DNA of 64,000 bases from Sulfurivirga caldicuralii (GTDB taxonomy: Bacteria > Pseudomonadota > Gammaproteobacteria > Thiomicrospirales > Thiomicrospiraceae). Of this stretch, positions 34,399-43,858 are shown one piece after another. A program made the translations under genes and the position numbers. Each line of letters opens with the position of its first letter. The first letter of the stretch is position 1. The stretch lies in the NCBI RefSeq assembly GCF_900141795.1, contig NZ_FSRE01000001.1, positions 372,001-436,000 of the forward strand, given 5' to 3'. The notes below the pieces were generated by a model. That model did no database searches. It was not told where the DNA came from and was given only the letters and a program-made list of their open reading frames with translations.

Positions 34399-35322
34399 AT
34401 GACCGACGCCCACTATCCCGTCATGCTGGAGGAGTCGCTGGAGGCGCTGGCGATTCGAGCGGATGGGCGCTATGTGGACGGAACGTTTGGGCGCGGTGGG
34501 CACAGCAGGGCCATTCTGTCACGGCTGGGGCCGGAGGGCCGTCTGCTAGCCATCGATCAGGACCCGGAAGCTGTGGAAGCCGGACGTGCGGCCATTCAGG
34601 ATGCGCGTTTTGAAATCGAGCACGGCAGTTTTGCGCAACTGGAACAGTTTGTTTCTGAACGGGGCTGGACGGGTGCGGTAAACGGCATTCTGCTGGACCT
34701 CGGCGTTTCGTCTCCGCAGCTGGATACGCCTGAGCGTGGCTTCAGCTTTATGCGCGAGGGACCGCTGGACATGCGCATGAACCCGACAACGGGGTTGAGT
34801 GCGCTGGAATGGCTCAAGCAGGTGGATGAAAAAAGCCTGGCGGATGTCATTCGTCGCTATGGCGAGGAACGCTTTGCAGGGCGAATCGCCCGTGCCATCA
34901 AGACGGCACTGGAAGAGGAGGCGCTTAAAACGACACTGGATCTGGCCAATGTCATCAGTGCAGCCGTGCCGCGTAGGGAAATGCATAAGCATCCGGCCAC
35001 ACGAACCTTTCAGGCGATTCGCATTGCCGTGAATGGGGAGCTGGATGCGCTGGAAGCGGTGCTTGAGCAGGCGGAACGGGTGCTTGCCCCGGGAGGCCGA
35101 CTGGTGGTGATCAGTTTTCATTCGCTGGAAGACCGCATTGTCAAGCGCTTTATCCGTGAGCACAGCCGGGCGCGGGATCTCTTTCCGGATTCGCCCGTGC
35201 CGGTGGCCTACAGCGAGCCAACGCTACAGGCCATTGGCAAGGCGCATTTTCCCAGCGAGGCGGAGTGCGCCGAAAACATCCGCTCCCGCAGTGCGGTGAT
35301 GCGGGTGGCAGAAAAGATTTAA
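34399..35322 (+). CDS. rsmH: 16S rRNA m4C1402 methyltransferase RsmH
   Basis: The 307-residue SAM-dependent enzyme methylates N4 of C1402, the same nucleotide as RsmI. It has [13 protein letters not shown], the SAM-binding [40 protein letters not shown] and [16 protein letters not shown]. Normally ftsL follows directly; here ftsZ comes first after a 128-bp leader. Confidence 0.97.
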   Translation: MTDAHYPVMLEESLEALAIRADGRYVDGTFGRGGHSRAILSRLGPEGRLLAIDQDPEAVEAGRAAIQDARFEIEHGSFAQLEQFVSERGWTGAVNGILLDLGVSSPQLDTPERGFSFMREGPLDMRMNPTTGLSALEWLKQVDEKSLADVIRRYGEERFAGRIARAIKTALEEEALKTTLDLANVISAAVPRREMHKHPATRTFQAIRIAVNGELDALEAVLEQAERVLAPGGRLVVISFHSLEDRIVKRFIREHSRARDLFPDSPVPVAYSEPTLQAIGKAHFPSEAECAENIRSRSAVMRVAEKI

Positions 35323-35329
35323 GCGTACG

Positions 35330-35409
35330 TTCTGCCGCGTTGCTCTGGAGGGCGACTCGGCAGAAGGTACAGGTTTGGTCGGCCAGTGCAGTATGAACCC
35401 GCTGCACTG
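35330..35409 (+). promoter_or_regulatory. Two long hairpins in the ftsZ leader
   Basis: TTCTGCCG (35330-35337) pairs perfectly with CGGCAGAA (35358-35365), and CAGTGCAG (35384-35391) with CTGCACTG (35402-35409). Each stem extends imperfectly at its base. No T-run follows either one. They fill the only long gap in the division cluster and suggest control or RNA processing between rsmH and ftsZ. Confidence 0.6.
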
Positions 35410-35450
35410 TCCGCTGGGTAGTCAGGGGTTCAATCAACAGGAGAGTCATC

Positions 35451-36698
35451 ATGAAATTTGAGCTACACGAAGCAGACAGCGTGCGCGACCCTGGCATGCC
35501 GGTCATCAAGGTCGTCGGCCTTGGCGGGGGCGGCGGCAATGCCGTGGATTACATGGTGCGCAATCACGTGGAAGGCGTCGATTTTATCGTTGCCAATACG
35601 GATGCGCAGGCACTTAACAGCCTGCAGGCGCCAATCAAGATCCAGCTGGGCAAGAGCGGCCTGGGTGCCGGTGCGCGTCCCGACAAGGGGCGTGAAGCTG
35701 CGCGGGAAGCGCTGGATGAAATCCGTGAGCAGCTGCGCAATGCAGACATGGTGTTTATCACGGCTGGCATGGGCGGCGGGACCGGTACCGGAGCGGCCCC
35801 CGTTGTAGCGCAGATTGCCCGCGAAATGGGCATCCTGACCGTGGGCGTCGTCTCCAAGCCGTTCAAGTTCGAGCGTCGTGACAAGGTGGCCGAGCAGGGG
35901 ATTGCCGAACTGCGCGATCAGGTTGACTCCCTGATCGTGGTGCCCAACGACAAGCTGATTCAGGTCTTGGGTGGTGACTTCCTGATGGTCAAGGCATTCG
36001 ACTATGCAAATGAGGTGCTGCACGGTGCGGTGCAGGGCATTGCCGAGCTGATCACGCGCCCCGGACTGATCAACGTGGACTTTGAAGACGTGCGCACCGT
36101 CATGTCCCAGCAGGGTTATGCGCTGATGGGTGTCGGCGCCGCTACCGGCGAGAACCGCGCCCGTGCCGCAGCGGAAAAGGCCATTCGCAATCCGCTGCTG
36201 GAAGACGTGAACGTGAAGGGCGCACGCGGTGTGCTGGTCAATGTTACCGCCGGCATGGACTTTACCATGCAGGAATGGGAAGAAGTTGGCAAGCTGGTCG
36301 AGGAAGTGGCCGGCCCGGACAGCGAAGTGATCGTGGGCACTTCCATCGACCCGAATATGGAAAACGAACTGCGCGTCACTGTGGTGGCAACCGGTCTCGA
36401 ATACATTGGCCAGCAGGCTGCCCCGCAGGCGCGTCGTACGCGTCCCCAGCCGCAACCCGATCGTGCCGAGCAGGCTGAGCCGGAAGCAGCCAGTAACAAG
36501 CCCGAGTATGACCTGAAACCCACTGGGGCGCCTGAGCCTGGCGTGGCGCGCATGAAACCGGCCGTCGCGGAACCGGAACCCGTGCGAAATGTGCAGCCTC
36601 AGCGTGCCGCGCGGGTGGCCAATGGTCCCAACGAAGGCTTTATCAGTCCGACGGATATTCTGGATATTCCCACCTTTTTGCGCCGTCAGGCTGACTGA
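35451..36698 (+). CDS. ftsZ: Cell division GTPase FtsZ
   Basis: The tubulin homologue of 415 residues assembles the Z-ring. VIKVVGLGGGGGNAVDYM opens the GTPase domain; the tubulin signature GGGTGTG is at 108-114 and NVDFEDVRTVM carries the T7 loop region. A ~75-residue acidic/Pro-rich linker ends in the conserved C-terminal peptide DILDIPTFLRRQAD, which binds FtsA and ZipA. ATG 35451 has AGGAG upstream. Position between rsmH and ftsL is unusual, since ftsZ normally follows ftsA; here ftsA is followed by lpxC. Nothing in the sequence suggests decay. Confidence 0.98.
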   Translation: MKFELHEADSVRDPGMPVIKVVGLGGGGGNAVDYMVRNHVEGVDFIVANTDAQALNSLQAPIKIQLGKSGLGAGARPDKGREAAREALDEIREQLRNADMVFITAGMGGGTGTGAAPVVAQIAREMGILTVGVVSKPFKFERRDKVAEQGIAELRDQVDSLIVVPNDKLIQVLGGDFLMVKAFDYANEVLHGAVQGIAELITRPGLINVDFEDVRTVMSQQGYALMGVGAATGENRARAAAEKAIRNPLLEDVNVKGARGVLVNVTAGMDFTMQEWEEVGKLVEEVAGPDSEVIVGTSIDPNMENELRVTVVATGLEYIGQQAAPQARRTRPQPQPDRAEQAEPEAASNKPEYDLKPTGAPEPGVARMKPAVAEPEPVRNVQPQRAARVANGPNEGFISPTDILDIPTFLRRQAD

Positions 36699-36717
36699 GG
36701 CGGGATATGCCTGAACG

Positions 36718-37026
36718 ATGATGACTCTTCTCGGGTCCGCGCGTCGCCTGCTGGGTGGCCGCGGACTTTTACTCATTCTGCTGGGCGCGATTCTGCTGGC
36801 AGAAGCCTGGGGCGTGGTGGTCGTACGTCAACAGGTACGGGAAGCATCGACCCACTATGCGCAATTGTTGCAGCAGCAGCGGGAGCAGCAGACTCGCTGG
36901 ACGCAGTTGGTGCTGGAATATAGCCACCTGATTTCACCTCTTAGGGTGGAGCGTGCGGCACGGCAGCAATTGCGCATGGTGCATCAGTCACCGGTTCAAA
37001 CCATTATTCTCCATGAAAATCGCTGA
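36718..37026 (+). CDS. ftsL: Cell division protein FtsL
   Basis: A 102-residue bitopic membrane protein: one helix (about residues 16-36, GLLLILLGAILLAEAWGVVVV) followed by a periplasmic coiled coil (QQVREASTHYAQLLQQQREQ) and an ERAARQQLRM segment typical of FtsL. It forms the FtsQLB complex that activates septal synthesis. Its last 14 nt overlap ftsI. Start is one of two adjacent ATGs. Confidence 0.88.
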   Translation: MMTLLGSARRLLGGRGLLLILLGAILLAEAWGVVVVRQQVREASTHYAQLLQQQREQQTRWTQLVLEYSHLISPLRVERAARQQLRMVHQSPVQTIILHENR

Positions 37027-38686
37027 TCTGCGCGCCGTACTGAAACGCGAGCATTGGGTGCTGGCCGGCCTGATTATCGCCATGCTGGTGCTGACCTGGC
37101 GTGCGTGGAGCGTACAGATCGAACAGGCCGCATTCCTCAAGGCGCAGGCACAGCTGCGCCATGTACGCATGATGGCGCTGCCTGCCAGTCGGGGCGTCAT
37201 CTATGACCGCAATCAACAGGTGCTGGCGCTATCTACCCCGGTTGCGGATGTGTGGGTCGATCCCAAGCTGGCCTGTGCTCGTATTGAGGATTTAAAACCA
37301 CTGGCCAAGCTGCTGGGGCAGAACTGGACCAGTCTGAAAAAACGCATCAGCGGTCGCTGCAGTCAGCGCTTCCTCTATCTGCGTCGACAGGTATTGCCCG
37401 CCCTTGCAGAGCGCATCAAGGCATTAAGCCTGCCCGGCGTGTATGTGAACGAAACCTACAAGCGCTACTACCCCGAAGCCGAAACGGCCGCTCACCTGAT
37501 CGGCTTTACCAATATTGATGATCAGGGTCAGGCGGGACTGGAAAAGAGTTATGACAGCTGGCTGCGCGGCACACCAGGCAAGGTGCGGGTCATCAAGGAT
37601 GTGCGCGGCCGCGTGGTGGATTTCTACGATACCCTGACACCAGTGAAGCCGGGACGGGACATGACCCTGGCGCTGGATCAGCGCATCCAGTATTTCACCT
37701 ACCGGGCGCTCAAGCGCGCCATGGTGATTCATCAGGCGCGTGCCGCCGCAGCGATCGTTCTGGACGCGCGTACCGGCGAGATTCTCGCGCTGGCCAGCCA
37801 GCCCGGCTATAACCCCAACGACCGCAGTCAGCTGAGCCCGAAACGCACCCGTAACCATGCCGTCTCGGACCTGATGGAGCCTGGTTCAACGGTCAAGCCC
37901 TTCATCATGGCCAAGGCGCTGGATCTGGGACTTGTGCAGCCTGAAGAGGTGATCGATACGTCGCCGGGGCGGCTGGTGATCGATGGTGAAGTGGTGCGTG
38001 ACGATCACAACAAGGGGCCGCTGACACCCACCGGCATTATTCAGCACTCCAGCAACGTGGGCATTTCCAAAATCGCCCTGCGAATGGACCCCAAAACCCA
38101 ATGGCAGCTCTATCATCAGCTGGGCTTTGATCAGGACAGCGGTCTGTTTCTGCACGGTGAGGCGCTTGGTCAGCTGAAAACCCCCGATGTATGGAGCCGC
38201 GTGGATCAGGCGTGGACCGCATTCGGCTACGGTTTTCAGGTGACGCTGTTGCAGTTGGCGCGGGCCTACCTGACGCTGGCCAGTGATGGCATGACACGTC
38301 CGTTGCAGCTGTTTCGTCAGGACGGCGTCCTCCCGGAGGGTGAGCGTGTCTTTTCGGTGGATGCGGCCCGGTGTGTGCGTGCCATGATGGAGAAAGTGAC
38401 TGCACGAGGCGGGACGGCGCCCAAGGCACATATTCCGGGCTACAGCGTGGCAGGCAAGACCGGCACGGCCCACAAGCTGGGCGGGGGACAGTACAGCCTG
38501 CAGAAGTACCGCAGTCTGTTTGCCGGCATCGTGCCGGCGGATGACCCTGAATTCGTCATGGTTGTCATGGTGGATGAGCCCAGTCGCGGCGTCTATTATG
38601 GAGGGGCTGTCGCTGCCCCGGTTTTTCAGGAAGTCATGCGTCAGGCGCTGCGGCTGCGCAATGTGCCGCCGGATCGGGAGGAGTAA
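37013..38686 (+). CDS. ftsI: Septal transpeptidase FtsI (PBP3)
   Basis: This class B penicillin-binding protein (557 residues) cross-links septal peptidoglycan. After one N-terminal helix (about 18-35), the dimerisation domain contains RGVIYDRNQQVLA; the transpeptidase has S292-T-V-K, S346-S-N and K482-T-G-T. The ATG at 37013 is inside the ftsL end and fits the length. It abuts murE with a 1-nt overlap. Confidence 0.97.
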   Translation: MKIADLRAVLKREHWVLAGLIIAMLVLTWRAWSVQIEQAAFLKAQAQLRHVRMMALPASRGVIYDRNQQVLALSTPVADVWVDPKLACARIEDLKPLAKLLGQNWTSLKKRISGRCSQRFLYLRRQVLPALAERIKALSLPGVYVNETYKRYYPEAETAAHLIGFTNIDDQGQAGLEKSYDSWLRGTPGKVRVIKDVRGRVVDFYDTLTPVKPGRDMTLALDQRIQYFTYRALKRAMVIHQARAAAAIVLDARTGEILALASQPGYNPNDRSQLSPKRTRNHAVSDLMEPGSTVKPFIMAKALDLGLVQPEEVIDTSPGRLVIDGEVVRDDHNKGPLTPTGIIQHSSNVGISKIALRMDPKTQWQLYHQLGFDQDSGLFLHGEALGQLKTPDVWSRVDQAWTAFGYGFQVTLLQLARAYLTLASDGMTRPLQLFRQDGVLPEGERVFSVDAARCVRAMMEKVTARGGTAPKAHIPGYSVAGKTGTAHKLGGGQYSLQKYRSLFAGIVPADDPEFVMVVMVDEPSRGVYYGGAVAAPVFQEVMRQALRLRNVPPDREE

Positions 38687-40110
38687 TGCGTACTCTGGCA
38701 GAGCTCGCTGCCTGGTGGGGCTTGGATACAGATGCGAGTGGATCGGTCTCACGGGTGGTAGCTGACAGTCGCGAGGTTCGCGCGGGTGATCTCTTTTTGG
38801 CCCTGCCGGGTGCGCACGTGCACGGCAGCCGCTTTGCCCAGCAGGCACTGCAGGCCGGTGCGGTCGCTGTGCTGAGTGACCGCCCGGTGCCGGGCCAGGA
38901 TCGGGTGCTGGTTGTACCCGATCTGGCTGCGCGCCTGGCCGAATTCGTGCGCTGGTTCTACTCGGCGCCTGATGCCAGGCTCAAGGTGGTCGGCGTGACC
39001 GGAACCAATGGCAAGAGTTCCACCGTATGGTATGCGGCGCAGATGCTCACCGCCCTCGACCATCGTGTCGGCGTCATCGGTACCCTCGGCTATGGCCTCT
39101 GGCCACGGCTGCAGGCCGGTGCCAATACGACGCCGGATGTGGTGCGCCTGTATGGCCTGCTGCATGACTTCCTCGAAGCTGGTGTGGATACGGTGCTCAT
39201 GGAAGTCTCTTCCCACGCCATTGCGATGGGCCGGATTGACGGCCTGCAGTTCGAGGGCGTGGCGCTCACGCAGATGACGCGCGATCACCTGGATTTTCAT
39301 GGCACCCTTGAGGCGTATCATGCCACCAAGGCGCGGCTGTTTATCGACTGGCCCAGCTGTTGGCAGGTGCTCAATGTGGACGATGCGCAAGGGGCCGCGC
39401 TGGTGCAGAAGGTTGCGCACCCTGTTACCTATGGCCATCACGCGGCTGACTGGCGTTGCAATGCGTTAAGTGCCGGACAAACGGGCCTGAGCGGCCGTGT
39501 AGCGCATAAAAATAAGGTTTTTGCCTGCAAAACGTCCCTGTATGGCCGCTACAACGCCGAGAATATGCTGTGCGCCAGCGCGATTGTTGAAAAAGTCGGG
39601 GACCCCCCTGTTGGACGGTGGGAAACCCTGTGGCAAATGCTTGAACCAGTGGAGGGACGCATGGAAAGGATCGCCGACAAACCGAATGTATTTATCGACT
39701 ACGCCCATACGCCGGATGCACTGGAGGCGGTATTGAACAGCCTGCGCGAACACTTTCCTGAGCGCACGCTCTGGGTCGTGTTTGGCGCGGGCGGAGGTCG
39801 CGATCAGGGCAAGCGCCCGTTGATGGGGGCGGTGGCTGATCGCCTGGCCGACCGCATCATTCTGACCAGCGACAATCCCCGCTGCGAGGATCCGGAGCAG
39901 ATCATCCATGAGATTGCGGCGGGCATCAAGACACATTCATACAAGACGTTCCCCAATCGGGCGCGCGCCATTCAAACCGCCCTGCAGTGTGCTGGGCCGG
40001 ACGATGTGGTGCTGATTGCCGGCAAGGGGCATGAAAGCTGGCAGGAATTCTGCGGCGAGCGTGTGCCCTTCAGCGACAAGGATGAGGCCCTCAAGTGGGT
40101 GAAGGGCTAA
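38686..40110 (+). CDS. murE: UDP-MurNAc-tripeptide synthetase MurE
   Basis: The 474-residue Mur ligase adds the third amino acid to the UDP-MurNAc peptide. The ATP loop is GTNGKSS from residue 106. D396-N-P-R399 is the motif that selects meso-diaminopimelate, so a DAP-type wall is expected. Residues E302-P308 (EKVGDPP) come from an in-frame copy of the dispersed 18-bp repeat, located just before the conserved VEGRMER segment, where other MurE proteins have a variable stretch. The overlap with murF is 16 nt. Confidence 0.97.
   Translation: MRTLAELAAWWGLDTDASGSVSRVVADSREVRAGDLFLALPGAHVHGSRFAQQALQAGAVAVLSDRPVPGQDRVLVVPDLAARLAEFVRWFYSAPDARLKVVGVTGTNGKSSTVWYAAQMLTALDHRVGVIGTLGYGLWPRLQAGANTTPDVVRLYGLLHDFLEAGVDTVLMEVSSHAIAMGRIDGLQFEGVALTQMTRDHLDFHGTLEAYHATKARLFIDWPSCWQVLNVDDAQGAALVQKVAHPVTYGHHAADWRCNALSAGQTGLSGRVAHKNKVFACKTSLYGRYNAENMLCASAIVEKVGDPPVGRWETLWQMLEPVEGRMERIADKPNVFIDYAHTPDALEAVLNSLREHFPERTLWVVFGAGGGRDQGKRPLMGAVADRLADRIILTSDNPRCEDPEQIIHEIAAGIKTHSYKTFPNRARAIQTALQCAGPDDVVLIAGKGHESWQEFCGERVPFSDKDEALKWVKG
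39590..39607 (+). repeat. Dispersed 18-bp repeat, copy 5 (inside murE)
   Basis: AAAAAGTCGGGGACCCCC is in frame in murE, preceded by G and followed by CT so that it reads E-K-V-G-D-P-P. Same orientation and frame as the lptG and Nudix copies. Confidence 0.9.
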
Positions 40111-41486
40111 ACCTCGATCTGCAGGCGGCCAGCCAGGCCTTTGGCGGCCGCTGGCTGAATGGCCCACCGCAGACGCTGATCCAGCGCGTGCAGACCGACA
40201 GCCGCCAGGTCCAGCCGGGCGATCTGTTTGTGGCGCTGAAGGGCGCGCGCTTTGATGCGCACGCCTTTTTGCCGCAAGTGATGGCGGCCGGGGCCGCGGC
40301 TGCGATGGTTTCAGCCGTGGATCCTGCGCTGCTGTTGCCGCAATGGGTGGTGAAGGATACACGGGCGGGGCTGGGATCCCTTGCCGCCTGGCACGCACAG
40401 CAGCTGAACACCCGTCGGGTGGCGGTCACCGGCAGCAATGGCAAAACCAGCGTCAAGGAGATGCTGGCGCAGGTATTAAGCCGCGTCGGAGACACGCTGG
40501 CGACACAGGGCAATCTCAATAACGACATTGGTGTGCCCCTGACGCTGCTGCGTCTGCGTGCGCACCACCGTTTTGCCGTCATCGAAACCGGTGCCAACCA
40601 CGTGGGCGAGATCGCCCGGCTGGGGCAGTGGGTCAGGCCCGAAGGCGGCATTATTACGCAGGCGGCCCCCGCGCATGTGGGCGAGTTCGGCGGGCTGCAC
40701 GCCATTGTGCGCGCCAAGGGCGAGCTGATCGATACGGTGCAGCCCGGTGGTTGGATCGTGCTCAATCGGGACAGTACCGGGTTTGCCTACTGGTACAGCC
40801 GTGCGCGTCAGCGGAGCCTTGCCATTTACACCTTTGGGCGCCATGCCGATGTGCAGGTGCGCATCGCGTCCGTGCAGCAGAGGCGTGGCGGACTGGAGGG
40901 CGTGTTGGATGTAAGCGGGGAACAATTGCCTTTTTCACTGCCACTGTGGGGCCTGCACCATGCGCACAATCTGGCGGCTGTCGTGGCTGCGGTGAGGGCC
41001 ATGGGCCTTTCGGCTACGGCGGCCATTGAGGCATTAATGGGCTTTCGTGGCGCACCGGGCCGTATGCAACCCATCGCATTGCGCGGTGGCGGTGTGCTGA
41101 TGGACGACAGCTATAATGCCAACCCGGCGTCGGTGCGCGCCGCAGTGGAAACACTGATCCGTACGGGTGCACCGGTGGCAGTGTGTCTTGGTGCACTGGC
41201 CGAGCTTGGCGAGGAGAGTGAGGTGATCCATGCCGAGCTGGGTCGCTGGCTGGCCGAACAGGGTGTGCAGGCACTATGGACATTCGGCCAGGGGGCTGCG
41301 CCTGCCGCAACTGCATTTGGTGCCCATGGCAGCCTGCATGAAGACCACGCGGCGGTGGGCGAGGCGGTGGCAGCCTGGCTGGCAGCGCATCCGCAAGGCA
41401 TGGTGCTGGTGAAAGGATCGCGCAGTGCCGCCATGGAGCGGGTGATCGAATATCTGAGGAGCGAACATGCTGATCTATTTGACTGA
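40095..41486 (+). CDS. murF: UDP-MurNAc-tripeptide-D-Ala-D-Ala ligase MurF
   Basis: This 463-residue ligase completes the cytoplasmic pentapeptide precursor with D-alanyl-D-alanine made by Ddl. Seen: [20 protein letters not shown] loop [37 protein letters not shown] and [17 protein letters not shown]. The start is GTG at 40095 inside the murE end. The 3' end overlaps mraY by 20 nt. Confidence 0.97.
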   Translation: MGEGLNLDLQAASQAFGGRWLNGPPQTLIQRVQTDSRQVQPGDLFVALKGARFDAHAFLPQVMAAGAAAAMVSAVDPALLLPQWVVKDTRAGLGSLAAWHAQQLNTRRVAVTGSNGKTSVKEMLAQVLSRVGDTLATQGNLNNDIGVPLTLLRLRAHHRFAVIETGANHVGEIARLGQWVRPEGGIITQAAPAHVGEFGGLHAIVRAKGELIDTVQPGGWIVLNRDSTGFAYWYSRARQRSLAIYTFGRHADVQVRIASVQQRRGGLEGVLDVSGEQLPFSLPLWGLHHAHNLAAVVAAVRAMGLSATAAIEALMGFRGAPGRMQPIALRGGGVLMDDSYNANPASVRAAVETLIRTGAPVAVCLGALAELGEESEVIHAELGRWLAEQGVQALWTFGQGAAPAATAFGAHGSLHEDHAAVGEAVAAWLAAHPQGMVLVKGSRSAAMERVIEYLRSEHADLFD

Positions 41487-42549
41487 CTGGCTGGCGCAGT
41501 TCGAGCCGTCGTTTCGGGTGTTTCATTACATTACCCTGCGTGCCATTCTCGCCACCCTGACAGCGCTGGTGGTCTCCTTTCTGATCGGTCCGCTGGTAAT
41601 TCGCTGGCTCACGCGGCTGAAAGTCGGGCAGGCAATCCGTGAGGACGGACCGCAGACCCATCTGGTCAAGGCAGGAACGCCTACGATGGGCGGGGTGATG
41701 ATCCTGTTTGCAGTGGGGCTGTCGGTGCTGCTGTGGGGTGAGCTGTCCAATCCCTATCTTTTGATTGCACTGCTGACGACACTGGCGTTTGGGCTGATCG
41801 GCTTCTGGGATGATTACAAGAAGGTGGTGTACCGCGACCCCAACGGCATGAAGGCACGACACAAGTATCTGCTGCAGTCCATCGTGGGGTTGGCGGCAGT
41901 GGTTGCCCTCTATCAGGTGGGACCACAGCCGCAGATGTCGCAGCTGCTGATTCCCTTCATGAAGGATACCTGGATTCCGCTGGGTATCGGCGCGGTCGTG
42001 CTCGGCTATTTTGTCATCGTAGGGACCTCCAATGCGGTCAATCTGACCGATGGTCTGGATGGTCTGGCCATTCTTCCCGCCGCCATGGTGGCCGGGGCAC
42101 TGGGGGTGTTTGCCTATGTAAGTGGCCACGCGGTCTTTTCCAAGTATCTGCACATTCCTTACATTCCGGGTGTGGGCGAGTTGACCATTTTCGCGGGCGC
42201 CATTGTGGGGGCGGGTCTGGGGTTTTTGTGGTTCAACGCCCACCCGGCGCAGGTGTTCATGGGCGATGTGGGCTCGCTGGCGCTGGGCGCTGCGCTGGGG
42301 GTGCTGGCCATTGCCACCCGTCAGGAGCTGGTGCTGTTCATCATGGGGGGGGTGTTCGTGGCGGAAACCATTTCAGTCATACTGCAGGTGGGGTCGTACA
42401 AGCTGCGGCGCAAGCGCATCTTTCTCATGGCCCCCATTCATCACCATTTTGAACAGAAGGGCTGGCACGAGTCGCAGGTCATCGTGCGTTTCTGGATCAT
42501 CACCATCATTCTGGTGCTGATCGGTCTGGCCAGCCTGAAGATTCGCTAG
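41467..42549 (+). CDS. mraY: Phospho-MurNAc-pentapeptide transferase MraY
   Basis: The 360-residue, ten-helix membrane enzyme transfers phospho-MurNAc-pentapeptide to undecaprenyl phosphate, giving lipid I. Conserved signatures are [48 protein letters not shown] and the C-terminal APIHHHFE. Length equals the E. coli protein exactly. Confidence 0.98.
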   Translation: MLIYLTDWLAQFEPSFRVFHYITLRAILATLTALVVSFLIGPLVIRWLTRLKVGQAIREDGPQTHLVKAGTPTMGGVMILFAVGLSVLLWGELSNPYLLIALLTTLAFGLIGFWDDYKKVVYRDPNGMKARHKYLLQSIVGLAAVVALYQVGPQPQMSQLLIPFMKDTWIPLGIGAVVLGYFVIVGTSNAVNLTDGLDGLAILPAAMVAGALGVFAYVSGHAVFSKYLHIPYIPGVGELTIFAGAIVGAGLGFLWFNAHPAQVFMGDVGSLALGAALGVLAIATRQELVLFIMGGVFVAETISVILQVGSYKLRRKRIFLMAPIHHHFEQKGWHESQVIVRFWIITIILVLIGLASLKIR

Positions 42550-42550
42550 C

Positions 42551-43858
42551 ATGCAAGGGGATACCGCTGTCATCGGCCTGGGCCTGACCGGCCAATCCGT
42601 CCTGCGTCATCTGGCACCCACGGGACGGCTGGCCTGGGCGTTCGATACGCGACCAACACTGGATACCGCCCCTGCTGAGGCGCTGGTCCCCAATCTGCCC
42701 ATTTATATGGGCAGTCTGCCGGAATCCGCCTGGACCGGCATCCAGCGTGTCGTTGTGTCGCCAGGGATTGCGGTATCGTCGCCGGTGCTGGCGCCAGCTC
42801 GTGTTCGCGGTATCGAGATCCTTGGCGATGTCGAGCTGTTTGCCCAGGCCACCGATACGCCGGTGATCGCCATAACCGGCTCCAACGGAAAGAGCACGGT
42901 CACCACGCTGGTGGCGCAGCTGCTGCAGGCCGCTGGGCTGCGAGCGCCGGCCGGTGGCAATCTGGGCACGCCCGCCTTGGATCTGCTGACGCAGCCGGCG
43001 GACGTGTACGTGTTGGAACTGTCCAGTTTTCAGCTGGAAACCACCTTTTCCCTGCGTCCAGCCGCTGCAGCCGTGCTCAACCTGAGCGAAGATCACATGG
43101 ATCGCTATGCGGACCTTGAGGCTTACGCTGCCGCCAAGCGGCGCATTCTTGACGGCGCGGCACTGGCCGTTCTGCCGCCGGAGCTGGCGCACTGGGCCCG
43201 TGCAGATCAGTCGCTGCGCATCTTTGATCCTGCCCCGCCCGAAGACGAGGCAGCTTATGGGGTGCAAGACGGCTGGCTGTGTCGAGGCGGTCAGAAGCTG
43301 GTGCCGGTGTCAGCGCTTGCCCAGCCTACGGCACATATGCTACGCAATGCGCTGGCGGCGCTGGCGCTGGTGGAGCCGCTCAAGTTGACGCCGGCGCAGA
43401 TGACTGCCGCAGTGTCCGCCTTTCAGGGCCTTCCGCACCGCACCGAGCACATTCCCACCCAGGACGGTATCCGCTGGATCAATGACTCCAAGGGCACCAA
43501 TGTGGGCGCCACCCTTGCCGCACTGAACAGCTTTGCGCAACGGCAGCCCGTGATCCTGCTGCTGGGTGGCGTGGGCAAGGGACAGGACTTTTCACCGTTG
43601 GCTCAGGCGGTGCAGACCCAGGCGCGGTCGGTGATCGTGTACGGTCAGGATCGGGATGCCATTGCAGGCGCCCTGGCCGGCCACCCTGATCTGACGGTTG
43701 TGGATTCGTTTGAGGAGGCCATGGCGCTCGCACGCCAGCGAGCACAGGCAGGTGATACGGTGCTGTTTTCACCGGCGTGTGCCAGCTTCGATGAATTTCC
43801 CAACTATGTGGCCCGTGGCGAGGCGTTTAAACGAGTGGTGATGGGCCATGAGCAGTGA
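42551..43858 (+). CDS. murD: UDP-MurNAc-L-alanine-D-glutamate ligase MurD
   Basis: This 435-residue ligase adds D-glutamate. It shows the N-terminal UDP-binding VIGLGLTGQSVLRHL, VVSPGIAVSSPV, ATP loop ITGSNGKSTVTTL, and PHRTEHIPTQDGIRWINDSK. The 3' end overlaps ftsW by 11 nt. Confidence 0.97.
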   Translation: MQGDTAVIGLGLTGQSVLRHLAPTGRLAWAFDTRPTLDTAPAEALVPNLPIYMGSLPESAWTGIQRVVVSPGIAVSSPVLAPARVRGIEILGDVELFAQATDTPVIAITGSNGKSTVTTLVAQLLQAAGLRAPAGGNLGTPALDLLTQPADVYVLELSSFQLETTFSLRPAAAAVLNLSEDHMDRYADLEAYAAAKRRILDGAALAVLPPELAHWARADQSLRIFDPAPPEDEAAYGVQDGWLCRGGQKLVPVSALAQPTAHMLRNALAALALVEPLKLTPAQMTAAVSAFQGLPHRTEHIPTQDGIRWINDSKGTNVGATLAALNSFAQRQPVILLLGGVGKGQDFSPLAQAVQTQARSVIVYGQDRDAIAGALAGHPDLTVVDSFEEAMALARQRAQAGDTVLFSPACASFDEFPNYVARGEAFKRVVMGHEQ

